Of a stretch of DNA of 54,929 bases, positions 1 to 8,574 are shown piece after piece. The DNA comes from Pleurocapsales cyanobacterium LEGE 06147 (GTDB lineage Bacteria > Cyanobacteriota > Cyanobacteriia > Cyanobacteriales > Xenococcaceae). The position numbers and the translations under genes are program-made. Numbering within the stretch: the first letter of the stretch is position 1; each line of letters opens with the position of its first letter. The stretch is from NCBI GenBank assembly GCA_015207585.1, contig JADEWQ010000030.1, forward strand, positions 1 through 54,929. Reading direction: 5' to 3'. The notes beneath the pieces are model-generated. The model was given only the letters and a program-made list of their open reading frames with translations. It was not told the DNA's origin and ran no database searches.

Positions 1-198
1 CCCTATTGTCCTCAAGTCAATCCCATCGAAAGATTGTGGCAAGAGCTTAAAAAACAACTGAAATGGTCCCTATTTGATAACTTAGATGAGTTGAGAAATT
101 CTCTCAAGCTCATTCTAGATAATTTGATTGCACAAACAGTTACTTCCTTGACCAAATGGGAATTTATTACAGATGCTCTATTTGTAGCAAACATTTAG
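1..198 (+). mobile_element. IS630-family transposase, C-terminal end (cut by window edge)
   Basis: Frame 1 is open from the first base to a TAG at 196-198 and gives about 65 residues. It contains the NPIERLWQELKKQL motif that carries the last acidic residue (E) of the IS630/Tc1 DDE catalytic triad, followed by an FDNLDELRNSL helix typical of the family's C terminus. The rest of the gene lies upstream of the window, so I cannot tell whether the element is intact. It sits tail-to-tail with the psbEFLJ terminator. Confidence 0.75.
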
Positions 199-268
199 CT
201 AATTCATATTAGAATGCCCATTTCCTCTGGCGATCGCTAAACAATAAATAGATAATTTAGGTAAAAAT

Positions 269-305
269 CAAAAAAAATACCGCCAGTTTAAATTTACAGG
301 CGGTT
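269..305 (-). terminator. Rho-independent terminator of the psbEFLJ operon
   Basis: On the minus strand the arms ACCGCC (299-304) and GGCGGT (279-284) form a stem and are followed by an uninterrupted T run (the A run at about 269-277 on the plus strand). It lies about 70 bases after the psbJ stop. Confidence 0.8.
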
Positions 306-374
306 TTATTATCAAACGTAAATTATGAAATTGAGGGGTAATATCGGTAGATACAGTATTGGGTAAGTATTTTT

Positions 375-494
375 CTACATTGAAGAACCTACACCAGCGT
401 AAGCACCATAGAAAAAGAGACCTACTACTGCTATTACACCCAAACCAGCTACCGTAGCTACAACCCACAAAGGAATTCTTCCTTCAGCAAACAT
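375..494 (-). CDS. psbJ: Photosystem II reaction centre protein J
   Basis: A 39-residue single-span thylakoid protein that starts [10 protein letters not shown] and ends GVGSSM, as PsbJ does. PsbJ sits near cytochrome b559 at the periphery of photosystem II and affects plastoquinone exchange and assembly. The hydrophobic span covers about residues 10-32. A near-perfect ribosome binding site (AAGGAGG) lies just upstream of the ATG. It is the last gene of psbE-F-L-J, 48 bases after psbL, and precedes the operon terminator. Its length is exactly the family norm. Confidence 0.97.
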   Translation of the reverse strand: MFAEGRIPLWVVATVAGLGVIAVVGLFFYGAYAGVGSSM

Positions 495-542
495 AATGGT
501 TACCTCCTTAATTGCTGTTAAAAATTAAATCATTAAATCTAG

Positions 543-662
543 TTAATTAAAGAAATAACTAGAAAATAAAATACCAAGAACAGCAATTAGAAGCAGACCT
601 AAATAAAGAGAAGTGCGATTTAGTTCAACTGGTTGTCTATTGGGATTAGTTTTTCTTTCCAT
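543..662 (-). CDS. psbL: Photosystem II reaction centre protein L
   Basis: A 39-residue protein, [20 protein letters not shown] at its start, with one transmembrane span at about residues 17-37 and the SYFFN end typical of PsbL. PsbL lies at the photosystem II monomer interface and supports electron flow on the acceptor side. The frame is open further upstream, but that extension is the antisense of nothing known and overlaps psbF. The ATG at 662 gives the canonical length. It begins 8 bases after the psbF stop, so the two are probably translationally coupled. Confidence 0.97.
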   Translation of the reverse strand: MERKTNPNRQPVELNRTSLYLGLLLIAVLGILFSSYFFN

Positions 663-670
663 TGTTTGCC

Positions 671-811
<141 letters not shown>

Positions 812-835
812 CTACCTACTTTTTTTGTCAACAAC

Positions 836-1081
836 TTATTGGTTAAATTCTTTTATTCTTTTATCAGCATTAAAACGCTCGTCAAGAATAGGTAATTCTA
901 GTCTGTCTTGAGTGAAATACTCATCAGGGCGAGGAGTACCAAAAACGTCATATGCTAATCCAGTACTCACAAATAGCCACCCTGCAATGAACAGCATGGG
1001 TATGGTAATGCTATGAATTACCCAGTAACGAACACTGGTAATAATATCAGAAAAAGGTCGTTCTCCAGTTGTACCTGCCAT
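836..1081 (-). CDS. psbE: Cytochrome b559 alpha subunit
   Basis: An 81-residue photosystem II core protein. The stromal N terminus [13 protein letters not shown] is followed by [11 protein letters not shown], where His23 ligates the b559 heme together with PsbF His23. The membrane span covers about residues 20-40, and the lumenal C-terminal domain contains [12 protein letters not shown]. Cytochrome b559 is needed for photosystem II assembly and photoprotection. It is the first psb gene of the block, 89 bases after ycf48. That spacing leaves room for a separate promoter, though none is obvious by eye. Confidence 0.97.
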   Translation of the reverse strand: MAGTTGERPFSDIITSVRYWVIHSITIPMLFIAGWLFVSTGLAYDVFGTPRPDEYFTQDRLELPILDERFNADKRIKEFNQ

Positions 1082-1170
1082 TAAATCTTGTCCTCCTTTA
1101 ACAAAACTCTAAAACATGCTTTAAATAAATAATACGAGACTGAATGGTCGCTCAACAACTGCAACTTTCT

Positions 1171-2181
1171 TTAAGCTGTTTCCCCAGTTGGTTCGTACTT
1201 GAGTAAGACACCTCTTTCTCCCAGTACAAATCCTTGTTCGGGGTTAACAAAAACTATTTTATAAAAGTTAGATGGTACATTTTCTAACTCTCGATCTTTT
1301 TGCCAAGTTTGACCATTATCAAAGCTACAAAGTAAGTTACCGCTTCCACCAGCTACCCAAATTTCTTCCGGTGTCCGATAACTGAGAGACAATAATCCCC
1401 AGCTTGTAGAAGGTTCGGGATAAATTGGGTCTTCCCAATTTTCCAGATCGTCTAGCTCGCTGAACTGAATTTGACCCCCACGAGCCAATAACCACAGACG
1501 ATTATCTGCGCTAAAGCCCATATTTTGTAGACGACGAGAAGAAGTCCGCTGATGAGGAGTCCATTCAGTTTGTCCGGGTTCCCAGGTAGAGTAAAAGTTT
1601 CCTCGAGCAGAAACAGCAACATAACTGCCATCGTCAGAACGATTAATATTACGTGCCACCCCAACTGCGCCTTCTACTAGTGCTTTCCAAGTTTTCCCTC
1701 CATCAGTAGTTCTATAAATTGCTCCTAAATCGGTTACCATTTCTGCCGAAGCCGAGCCTAGAGCAATAATACCGTCAGGAGCACCCGGTAGTTTAGCACT
1801 TAACGGAATACGCGACCAAGTGATTCCTCCATCTTCAGTGTGTAATAAGATGGAGGGTTTTCCTGTAATCCACCCTTCTTGTCCGTAGAAACTAATTGCT
1901 GTAAACGATGCTTTCTCCTCTCCTAAGTCTAAGACTTTTTGCTGCCAAGTATTTCCTCCATCAGTAGTCTCGAACAAAGTTGCCTGAGTACCGACTAGCC
2001 AACCATGAGCGGGATTATCGGTAAAAGCTACATCGGCAAAAGTAGCTTCTGTCGGCAAATTAATTACTTTCCATGGATTAAAGCTTGTAGAAGGTAAACC
2101 GCTACAACTTATACAAAATAAGGAAACTGTCAGTAATATTAAAATTTGTTTCAGCCTTCTCACAAATAAACCCATAAACAT
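1171..2181 (-). CDS. ycf48: Photosystem II assembly factor Ycf48 (HCF136)
   Basis: A 336-residue lumenal beta-propeller lipoprotein that helps insert and stabilise precursor D1 during photosystem II assembly and repair. The N-terminal hydrophobic segment (residues 11-25) ends in a lipobox-like CISC, with Cys26 the likely lipidated residue, although the -3 position is not canonical. The mature part repeats the propeller signature TxDGGxTW (TTDGGNTW, TEDGGITW, TTDGGKTW and SFDNGQTW). Start choice is between Met1 and Met3, which lie six bases apart. It lies between rubA and psbE, the conserved cyanobacterial order. Context and sequence agree. Confidence 0.95.
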   Translation of the reverse strand: MFMGLFVRRLKQILILLTVSLFCISCSGLPSTSFNPWKVINLPTEATFADVAFTDNPAHGWLVGTQATLFETTDGGNTWQQKVLDLGEEKASFTAISFYGQEGWITGKPSILLHTEDGGITWSRIPLSAKLPGAPDGIIALGSASAEMVTDLGAIYRTTDGGKTWKALVEGAVGVARNINRSDDGSYVAVSARGNFYSTWEPGQTEWTPHQRTSSRRLQNMGFSADNRLWLLARGGQIQFSELDDLENWEDPIYPEPSTSWGLLSLSYRTPEEIWVAGGSGNLLCSFDNGQTWQKDRELENVPSNFYKIVFVNPEQGFVLGERGVLLKYEPTGETA

Positions 2182-2243
2182 TCGATAACTAGTGAAAAAA
2201 AAGCAATTAGTATATATAAATCTACTTGTCGATAGAGAGACGG

Positions 2244-2591
2244 CTAGTTTAAAGCGTACAGACTCATAAAAAACAAAAAAGCCAAGGCTAAAGCACCGAA
2301 AATGAGAATGTTTTTTTGTCCTGGAGTGAGATTGTTGACTCCAAGACCGTAGTTAAGATTTTCGGCAAATCCAGAGGGAACGCCTTTAGCACCGATGTTA
2401 ACAAACTGAGTAGTACGTGCTCCACACACTGGACAACGCCACTCCTTTGGCAAATCGGTAAATGGTGTTCCCGGAGGAATATTACTTTTATTGTCTCCCT
2501 TAGCTGGTTCGTATACGTAGCCACAGACACGACATTCATAACTAGCTGGAGCTTGTTCAGCTAGGGTTTTTTCTTCTCTTGGATCGCTCAT
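2244..2591 (-). CDS. rubA: Membrane-anchored rubredoxin RubA
   Basis: A 115-residue protein with a rubredoxin domain at about residues 17-65. Iron is bound by Cys20 and Cys23 (CRVCGY) and Cys53 and Cys56 (CPVCGA). A linker leads to a C-terminal membrane span at about residues 92-113, which tethers it to the thylakoid. The photosynthetic RubA type is required for photosystem assembly in cyanobacteria and plastids. It leads the minus-strand run rubA-ycf48-psbEFLJ, with 62 bases between rubA and ycf48, which supports a shared role in photosystem II biogenesis. Confidence 0.95.
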   Translation of the reverse strand: MSDPREEKTLAEQAPASYECRVCGYVYEPAKGDNKSNIPPGTPFTDLPKEWRCPVCGARTTQFVNIGAKGVPSGFAENLNYGLGVNNLTPGQKNILIFGALALAFLFFMSLYALN

Positions 2592-2645
2592 TGCTTAATA
2601 TAAAGCAAATCTTAAAATATCTTTTAAGAATTATCGCATAAATTA

Positions 2646-2671
2646 AGAACAGGTCGCGGAAAACCTGTTCT
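2646..2671 (-). terminator. Hairpin downstream of aroH
   Basis: Perfect 9-bp arms AGAACAGGT (2646-2654) and ACCTGTTCT (2663-2671) with an 8-base loop lie between the aroH stop and the rubA start. The T content after it on the minus strand is only moderate, so terminator function is inferred. A second inverted pair, GGAGTCA and TGACTCC (2688-2725), lies closer to aroH and belongs to a dispersed repeat type seen elsewhere in the window. Confidence 0.55.
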
Positions 2672-2733
2672 CGTCCTTATTTAATCAGGAGTCAGGAGTA
2701 AAATGAATTCTGACTCGGTGACTCCTTCTTCAA

Positions 2734-3144
2734 CTAGTGCGATTCTACAGAGGAAGAAGCAGAACTTATTTGGGCGATACCCCAATCGCGGCGTAGGGCA
2801 ATCGCGTCTCGTAAATAGCAGTGGACAATTTCTGACTGGGGTTTGGAAGTGTTTACCTGAATCAAAACGCGGATGCAGCGTTCTAAACTTTCCTTGACAT
2901 GCATTTGTTGTAAATCTAACAAGGGAATGTTATTCCAACCAGGACGACTTCTAGCAACCGCCGCAGGAAATACAGCATCGAGATCTCCAGTAGCGGTGAA
3001 AAAAACGCAGATGATTTCTTCAGGATCGAGTTGATTGTGGGCTTCTATTTTGTCAAGTAATTCCGTTACTGCTTCTTTAATGGCTTGTTTGGTGTTCTTT
3101 GCCACAGTAGTCGCCCCACGAATGCCTCTTACTTTCCAATCCAC
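2734..3144 (-). CDS. aroH: Chorismate mutase, AroH type
   Basis: A 136-residue enzyme that converts chorismate to prephenate for phenylalanine and tyrosine synthesis. It aligns along its whole length with the trimeric B. subtilis AroH. RGIRGATTV holds Arg9 (B. subtilis Arg7), and CIRVLIQV holds Arg92 (Arg90). The position matching catalytic Glu78 is Gln80 (LLDLQQMHV), a visible departure. Translation starts at GTG (3144), preceded by a strong GGAGG. It follows sppA by 38 bases in the same direction, so co-transcription is likely. Confidence 0.9.
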   Translation of the reverse strand: MDWKVRGIRGATTVAKNTKQAIKEAVTELLDKIEAHNQLDPEEIICVFFTATGDLDAVFPAAVARSRPGWNNIPLLDLQQMHVKESLERCIRVLIQVNTSKPQSEIVHCYLRDAIALRRDWGIAQISSASSSVESH

Positions 3145-3182
3145 AGTTTTTTCCTCCGCTTAATTCGCTCTGGATCTTAGCT

Positions 3183-4010
3183 TTAGGGTCGATATAGCCA
3201 CAATGGCTGACCACAAGTCGCCAGTTCAAATTCTACCCAATTTATAGCTGCTCCAAGACCGGATTTTGCTTGACCTCTACCAGGAATCAGCCGATCGATC
3301 AAGGGTTTTGGTTCTTCGATGGTATAGCATTCTGCTTTATCGGGGTCGAGTCCGGCTAATTGGGCTGCCCAACGACGGGCATCTTCTTCTGTACCCAAGC
3401 GGTCAACTATACCTAGTTCTAGGGCTTGCTGTCCGGTAAAAATACGTCCGTCGGCAAAATTTTTGACGGTTTCTACATCTAAGTTGCGTCCTTGGGCTAC
3501 AGTTTGGACAAATTGTTGGTAGCTAGTATCGATCAGTTCTTGCAGAATTTGTTCTTCTTCATGAGTTAATTGGCGATCGAAAGCCAAAATATCTTTATAA
3601 GGACCGGATTTAACTACTTTGAACGAGACACCAATCTTATCGAGCAGGCGTTCGAGATTATTACCCCGCAAAATTACGCCAATGCTACCCGTAATCGTAC
3701 CTGGATTGGCGACAATGTGTTTTGCGCCCACACCGATGTAGACACCACCCGAGGCAGAAATATTACCAAAGCTGGCAACTACCTTGACATTCTTTTCTTG
3801 TTGCAACCGTTGGAGTGCAGCGTAAATTTCTTGAGAATCGCCTACGGTTCCACCAGGAGAGTCAATTCGCAACAGTAAAGCAGGGAATTTTTTCTCTTCC
3901 ACAGTTTTGAAGGCTTTGAGGACTTGCTTGCGGGTTTCCGAGGCAATCGCACCTGTAATTTCAATCCGCGCTATTTGTTTTCTTGTTTTCTTTCTAAATG
4001 GCCAGACCAT
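3183..4010 (-). CDS. sppA: Signal peptide peptidase SppA, short form
   Basis: A 275-residue S49-family serine protease. The family degrades cleaved signal peptides in or at the membrane using a Ser-Lys dyad. RIDSPGGTVGDS (about 48-59) and NISASGGVYIG place the nucleophile at Ser87. KSGPYKDI places the general base at Lys139. GTITGSIGVI is also typical. Unlike the E. coli double-domain enzyme, it has one catalytic domain, and the N terminus is basic with no obvious membrane anchor. A cyanobacterial SppA is linked to light-stress handling of antenna proteins. It precedes aroH on the minus strand. Confidence 0.9.
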   Translation of the reverse strand: MVWPFRKKTRKQIARIEITGAIASETRKQVLKAFKTVEEKKFPALLLRIDSPGGTVGDSQEIYAALQRLQQEKNVKVVASFGNISASGGVYIGVGAKHIVANPGTITGSIGVILRGNNLERLLDKIGVSFKVVKSGPYKDILAFDRQLTHEEEQILQELIDTSYQQFVQTVAQGRNLDVETVKNFADGRIFTGQQALELGIVDRLGTEEDARRWAAQLAGLDPDKAECYTIEEPKPLIDRLIPGRGQAKSGLGAAINWVEFELATCGQPLWLYRP

Positions 4011-4266
4011 GAAAAGTTTTTAATACTTATGAGATTGGGTTGCTAGTTAGGCTACAATTTTTTGCTTCCTTCCATCTAGTTTGCCCGATCGCAACAGCAA
4101 ATCTAAAAAATTTCCCCCTCAATTTTCGATTCAAGTTAACAAAACTATAAATTTGATTAAAATCTAAGTAAACAAAAAGCAACATTCACAAAACAGCGAT
4201 CGGTCACCAGTTAATAACTGAAGACTGACGAAAAGCATATCCCCATTCCTAGTAAATTTAAAACAA

Positions 4267-5358
4267 ATGGAACTCAGCTTCAAAAAAACTGCTATTTTCC
4301 CAAAACTTATACTATTAATCGCTCCCTTCTTTTTATGGGGAACGGCTATGGTAGCGATGAAAGGGGTAATTGAAAACACTACCCCTTTATTTATGGCGGG
4401 AGTGCGCTTATTTCCTGCCGGATTTTTAGTTTTAGCTACAGCAATTTTACTCAAACGTCCTCAACCGCGAACTTGGCAGGCATGGTTGTGGATTGCTTGG
4501 TTTGCTTTGGTTGATGGAGTAATGTTTCAAGGGTTTTTGGCAGAAGGACTAGTTAGAACTGGGGCTGGTTTGGGTTCGGTAATGATTGATTCTCAGCCCC
4601 TAGCGGTAGCATTACTCTCTAAATTCTTGTTCGGGGAAATTATTAACTTTTGGGGCTGGTTAGGACTGGGAATTGGTATTTTAGGCATTAGTTTAATTGG
4701 TTTGCCCGATAACTGGATTTATAGCTCGATCCAGGGCGATTTTACCCCTCTTTCCTTTGACTGGCATAACTTGTTAAACAATGGCGAATGGCTGATGCTG
4801 CTAGCTTCCCTTTCTATGGCAGTCGGAACCGTGACGATTCGCTTCGTCAGCCGCCATGCCGATCCGGTTGTAGCTACGGGCTGGCATATGATTTTGGGAG
4901 GAATACCTTTATTTGGCTGTTCTTTTTGGTGGGAATCCAACCAATGGGTTAATCTTCACCTTCAAGATTGGTTATTGTTAGGTTATGCAACTGTATTTGG
5001 CAGCGCGATCGCCTACGGATTATTTTTCTATTTAGCCTCTGAGGGGAATTTAACTAGTTTGAGTGCTCTTACTTTTCTTACTCCTGTTTTTGCTCTTTTG
5101 TTTGGCAATCTGCTACTGGCAGAAGTTCTCAGTCCCCTACAGTCAGTTGGCGTTTGTCTAACTATAGTTAGTATCTATCTGATTAATCAACGGGAGAAAT
5201 TAGCTAAACTTTTTTCTACTGTTTTTGAGAAGAAAAACCTAACTAAGCAATCTTTAGAAGCAGAAAAATTAGCTACAGAAACTGCAGCGACACTGAAAGA
5301 GGCAAAATTAACTGTCAATTTAACTCAGTCAGCTGAAGAAGTAATTCTAGAAGAATAA
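4267..5358 (+). CDS. DMT-superfamily EamA-type membrane transporter
   Basis: A 363-residue protein with two EamA repeats, each of about five membrane spans (first about 12-150, second about 175-305). Signatures are PFFLWGTAMVAMKG in the first half and ASLSMAVGTVTIRF and GSAIAYGLFFYLAS in the second. Family members export small metabolites or amino acids; the substrate cannot be read from sequence. A hydrophilic C-terminal tail of about 55 residues, rich in Glu, Lys and Thr, extends beyond the last span and is longer than usual. It stands alone, facing away from sppA. Confidence 0.85.
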   Translation: MELSFKKTAIFPKLILLIAPFFLWGTAMVAMKGVIENTTPLFMAGVRLFPAGFLVLATAILLKRPQPRTWQAWLWIAWFALVDGVMFQGFLAEGLVRTGAGLGSVMIDSQPLAVALLSKFLFGEIINFWGWLGLGIGILGISLIGLPDNWIYSSIQGDFTPLSFDWHNLLNNGEWLMLLASLSMAVGTVTIRFVSRHADPVVATGWHMILGGIPLFGCSFWWESNQWVNLHLQDWLLLGYATVFGSAIAYGLFFYLASEGNLTSLSALTFLTPVFALLFGNLLLAEVLSPLQSVGVCLTIVSIYLINQREKLAKLFSTVFEKKNLTKQSLEAEKLATETAATLKEAKLTVNLTQSAEEVILEE

Positions 5359-5485
5359 TTAAGCAAATTAAAAAGTACTTTCTTAGTTTATTGGGAATTT
5401 TTTAATTGAGAAAAACTAAACTATTAATCGTAACACTCTGAGAGATAATGAAAAACAAGAGATAAGACTGTGCTAGAGGGCAGCT

Positions 5486-6025
5486 ATGAGAACGCTAGCT
5501 AAGTGGTCGGTAGAAGATTACCACCGGATGATCGAAGCAGGGATATTGAGCGATCGCCGCGTAGAATTGATTGAGGGAGAAATTATTGAGATGTCCCCAG
5601 AAGGGCCTTTGCATGTATTCGTAAATGACAAAACAGCCGAATACTTACGTCAAAGGCTAAAAGGATTAGCCAAAATTAGAGAGGCTCATCCCATTACTTT
5701 AGCTAACTCCGAACCAGAACCAGATATTGCCATAGTGCGTTTGCCCGATACTATCTATTTGACTCGTCATCCCTATCCTGAAGACATTTACTGGTTGATT
5801 GAAATAGCCGATAGCACTGTAGCCGAAGATTTAAGAACCAAGAAAAAAATATATGCCCGTGCTGAAATAGCCGAATACTGGGTGATTGACGTACAAACTA
5901 AAAAAATAACAATTTTTCGCCAACCACAAGAAGATAATTATCTGACTGAGCAAAAAATCGAGCGGGGAACAATTACGCCATTAGCTTTTAGTCATGTTGC
6001 GATCGAAGTGAACAAATTATTTTAG
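5486..6025 (+). CDS. Uma2 family (DUF820) putative endonuclease
   Basis: A 179-residue member of the PD-(D/E)xK-like Uma2 family, which is expanded in cyanobacteria and of unproven biological role. Visible family marks are RRVELIEGEIIEMSPEG near residues 24-40, the catalytic-type Asp in SEPEPDIAIVR, the Glu in YWLIEIADST, and AEYWVIDVQ towards the end. A GAGGG-like ribosome site precedes the ATG. It stands alone. A second, divergent Uma2 gene lies at 39995-40579. Confidence 0.88.
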   Translation: MRTLAKWSVEDYHRMIEAGILSDRRVELIEGEIIEMSPEGPLHVFVNDKTAEYLRQRLKGLAKIREAHPITLANSEPEPDIAIVRLPDTIYLTRHPYPEDIYWLIEIADSTVAEDLRTKKKIYARAEIAEYWVIDVQTKKITIFRQPQEDNYLTEQKIERGTITPLAFSHVAIEVNKLF

Positions 6026-6085
6026 CCAAGTAATTAGTTTATATTACATTTCTGAGCAACTTAGTTTCACGAAAACTAGCAAAAA

Positions 6086-6244
6086 ATCCTATTATTTACT
6101 CGTTCTGTTGGTGCAAATGCTTTAATTGTTCCTACAGACAGTTCAGATATAATTGACCAACTGGGTCCAAGCTCAGGAGTCGACGTTGGTTTTCTTGATG
6201 ACACCGAAGTTGGAATCAATTTAGGAGTTAGCTACTCCTTCTAA
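6086..6244 (+). pseudogene. Remnant resembling the C-terminal strands of an outer-membrane barrel
   Basis: An open frame of about 52 codons without a credible start ends in EVGINLGVSYSF and a stop. The alternating pattern and the terminal Phe look like the last strands of an outer-membrane beta-barrel. I do not recognise the parent gene, and no upstream part is present next to the Uma2 stop. It could be a chance frame. Confidence 0.3.
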
Positions 6245-6335
6245 GGTTGAGAAACTACTAAAAAAACTGATTGTTGTCATCTAAACTTTGAAGATTTTGA
6301 GCGAAGCAATCTTGCGGTGTCCTTTATAAACTATT

Positions 6336-6353
6336 GGGGCGACTTTGCGCCCC
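6336..6353 (-). terminator. GC-rich hairpin after petL
   Basis: Perfect arms GGGGCG (6336-6341) and CGCCCC (6348-6353) with a 6-base loop lie just past the petL stop on the minus strand. Two outer pairs extend it. No long T run follows, so terminator or mRNA-stabilising function is inferred. Confidence 0.55.
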
Positions 6354-6359
6354 GAATCA

Positions 6360-6455
6360 CTAAATCAAATTAATTTTACGAAAGCCGAAGTACAAACCAA
6401 GGGCGATTCCTGTATAAATACCGATAATTGCAACGAAAGCGATTACACCAGACAT
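6360..6455 (-). CDS. petL: Cytochrome b6f complex subunit PetL (subunit 6)
   Basis: A 31-residue peptide starts MSGVIAFVAIIGIYTG and ends FGFRKINLI. A single membrane span is followed by a short basic end and the I-x-LI C terminus seen in PetL proteins, which are 31-32 residues long. PetL is a small peripheral subunit that stabilises the b6f dimer between the photosystems. A strong ribosome site (AAGGAGA) precedes the ATG at 6455, and a GC hairpin follows the stop. It is convergent with the Uma2 remnant region and divergent from aroB. Other tiny photosynthetic subunits are possible but fit the end motif less well. Confidence 0.78.
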   Translation of the reverse strand: MSGVIAFVAIIGIYTGIALGLYFGFRKINLI

Positions 6456-6524
6456 TAACAATTCTCCTTAAAAAAATTGTAAACAAAAGTTTATTTGCTA
6501 TTTTACTCTTGAGCGACACTATTT

Positions 6525-6552
6525 CAGTTATCAGTTATCAGTTATCAGTTAT
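6525..6552. repeat. Tandem heptamer repeat (CAGTTAT x4)
   Basis: Four perfect head-to-tail copies of CAGTTAT lie between petL and aroB. Short tandem heptamers of this kind are common and dispersed in cyanobacterial genomes. A related ATTGCGA array occurs at 12292-12317. Confidence 0.9.
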
Positions 6553-6620
6553 CTACTTTTTACTGTTGGGCGCTCGCTGATGACTAAAAAAGACAACTAC
6601 CATATATCAAATCATCACTT

Positions 6621-7721
6621 ATGCAAACTATTACTGTTAACTTAGCGGAAAACTCCTATGACATCGTTATTGCACCTGGAAGCCTAGAACAACTGAGCAG
6701 CCGAATGAAAGAGCTAAACTTAGGCAAAAAAGTACTTGTTGTCTCCAATCCAGAGATTTTTGATTATTACGGAAAAGCTACAATTCAATCCTTAGAAACT
6801 GCTGGGTTTGAAGTCTGTACTCACTTAATTCCCGCAGGAGAAACCCACAAAACGCTTCAATCTATTGAAAAAATATACGACACTGCTTTAGAAAATTATT
6901 TAGAACGCTCTTCTACCTTGATAGCATTAGGAGGCGGCGTAATTGGTGACATGACTGGATTTGCAGCGGCTACCTGGTTGCGAGGGGTTAATTTCGTTCA
7001 AGTACCTACTTCGCTACTGGCAATAGTTGATGCTTCCGTTGGTGGCAAAACAGGAGTTAACCATCCCAAGGGCAAAAATTTGATTGGTGCTTTCTATCAG
7101 CCGAAATTAGTTGCGATCAATCCTCTCGTTCTAAAAACTTTACCAGAAAGAGAGTTTCGAGCAGGAATGGCTGAAGTAATTAAATATGGTGTGATTTGGG
7201 ATGCAGATTTGTTTGCCAAGTTGGAACAGGCAGAACGTCTCGATAGTTTAGATTATCTCGGTGAGGAATTATTGCAGACGATTATTACCCGTTCTTGTCA
7301 AGCAAAAGCTGATGTTGTCAGCAAAGACGAAAAAGAAGTGGGATTGAGAGCAATTTTAAATTATGGTCATACAATCGGTCATGCCATAGAAAGTTTAACC
7401 GAATATGAATTATTTATTCATGGTGAAGCAATTGCTATTGGTATGGTAGCGGCAGGGAAAATTGCCGTTTCTTTAGGTATATGGACAAAAGAAGAAGCAA
7501 AACGTCAGGATGATGTAATTATTAAGACAAAATTGCCAACTAAAATTCCTGCAGATTTGGATACAGAAGCCATTCTCGAAATTCTTAAAGGCGATAAAAA
7601 AGTTAAAGCAAGCAAAGTACGCTTTATCCTTCCCACTAAAATAGGTACGGTTACCATTACCGATAAAGTAACCCCTGAAATAATCACGGAAGCAATTAAA
7701 GCAGTTATTAGTGAACACTGA
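6621..7721 (+). CDS. aroB: 3-dehydroquinate synthase
   Basis: A 366-residue NAD- and zinc-dependent enzyme of the shikimate pathway that turns DAHP into 3-dehydroquinate. [14 protein letters not shown] (about 101-114) is the NAD-binding signature. [17 protein letters not shown] (about 137-153) lines the active site. Zinc ligands are expected at Glu185, His250 (NYGHTIGHA) and His268 (IHGEA). The length is normal. It is followed by an insertion-rich gap and then folP. Its pathway partner aroH is close by on the other strand. Confidence 0.96.
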   Translation: MQTITVNLAENSYDIVIAPGSLEQLSSRMKELNLGKKVLVVSNPEIFDYYGKATIQSLETAGFEVCTHLIPAGETHKTLQSIEKIYDTALENYLERSSTLIALGGGVIGDMTGFAAATWLRGVNFVQVPTSLLAIVDASVGGKTGVNHPKGKNLIGAFYQPKLVAINPLVLKTLPEREFRAGMAEVIKYGVIWDADLFAKLEQAERLDSLDYLGEELLQTIITRSCQAKADVVSKDEKEVGLRAILNYGHTIGHAIESLTEYELFIHGEAIAIGMVAAGKIAVSLGIWTKEEAKRQDDVIIKTKLPTKIPADLDTEAILEILKGDKKVKASKVRFILPTKIGTVTITDKVTPEIITEAIKAVISEH

Positions 7722-7770
7722 TTAGTACTACTGTCACTAACTCTTAAAAATTAAAAATTAGTCGGTTTGA

Positions 7771-7820
7771 ACCGACTTGAAATATTAGACAGAGAATTTA
7801 TTCTCTGGCTTTTAAATTAA
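7771..7820 (+). repeat. Hairpin repeat, left copy, beside the dead IS630
   Basis: This stretch of about 50 bases matches 8574-8625 at roughly 80 percent by eye (gacttgaaatat, agac, then a palindrome, then ctggct). The core palindrome here is AGAGAAT-TT-ATTCTCT (7791-7806). Differences from the right copy fall in both arms together, so pairing is kept. Confidence 0.6.
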
Positions 7821-7940
7821 GCCGAAAAATCTTCGTCAAGACATTTTGCTAAAGAAAAGGAGCATTCTTCAGAAAAAGCAACTACAGATAATCCTGTTTC
7901 ATCACTAGCTTGTTTCTTAGCAGCTAAGAGGATGTCTGAT
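7817..7940 (-). pseudogene. Unrecognised C-terminal gene fragment
   Basis: About 41 codons on the minus strand run from a dispersed repeat border (near 7938) to a TAA at 7817-7819. They read DILLAAKKQASDETGL then VVAFSEECSFSLAKCLDEDF. Codon use looks coding-like, but there is no start, and I do not know the family. It probably survives from a gene cut by the repeat and IS insertions in this interval. Confidence 0.3.
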
Positions 7941-7998
7941 ACCAAATCCGATTGTCAAAACCTATTTATACTCAAAGAGTAGCGAATTAAAAAGATAG

Positions 7999-8574
7999 AT
8001 GCCTAGAAAAGCTTATTTAGCTCCCCATTATAGCTCTGATGAACTAAAGCAAAAGTACATCAAAAGTCAAGACCCAGTAGAATCAAGAAGATGGCATTTA
8101 CTCTGGAAAGTATCTTGAGGATGGTCAATTAAAAATAGCGCGATCGCTGTCGGAATTAATTATGATTATGCTCAAGAAATTGTCAAAAGATACAATAATT
8201 TAGGAACAAAAGGAGTAAAAAATCCAAAAAATAAACAGCGACAAAAATCAGGAGGGAAAAAACCTCTATTAACAGAAAAAGAACTTAGAAAATTAACAAA
8301 AGAATTAGAGTCAAGACCATCAGATGGTGGTATTTGGTCAGGAACTAAAGTAGCTCGTTGGCTAGAAAAAGAAACAGGAGTAAAAAAAGTTTGGAATCAA
8401 AGAGGATGGGACTATCTAAAAAAGTTCAGATACTCATGGCAGAGTCCTCGACCTCAACCTAGAAAAGAGGATAAATTAGAACAAGAAATATTTAAGGCTC
8501 ACTTCCCCTTAAAAGTTAAAAAATTAGAAGAAAAATATCCCTTAGCTGAAATAGATGTCAATTTCATGGCTTAA
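7999..8574 (+). pseudogene. IS630-family transposase, N-terminal half, inactivated
   Basis: The frame begins MPRKAYLAPHYSSDELKQKY and continues with helix-turn-helix-rich sequence (RRWHLLWKVS, then IAVGINYDYAQEIVKRYN, then RPSDGGIWSGTKVARWLEKE) typical of the DNA-binding half of cyanobacterial IS630 transposases. A TGA stop at 8116-8118 interrupts it in frame. The sequence ends at AEIDVNFMA and a stop, just where the catalytic DDE core should begin. No second half follows. It is a decayed, truncated copy flanked by two related hairpin repeats. Confidence 0.75.

Noticed and set aside
6525-6552. Possible CRISPR-like array
   Set aside because: Contiguous heptamers without spacers; a simple tandem repeat. 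The array at 12292-12317 is rejected for the same reason.
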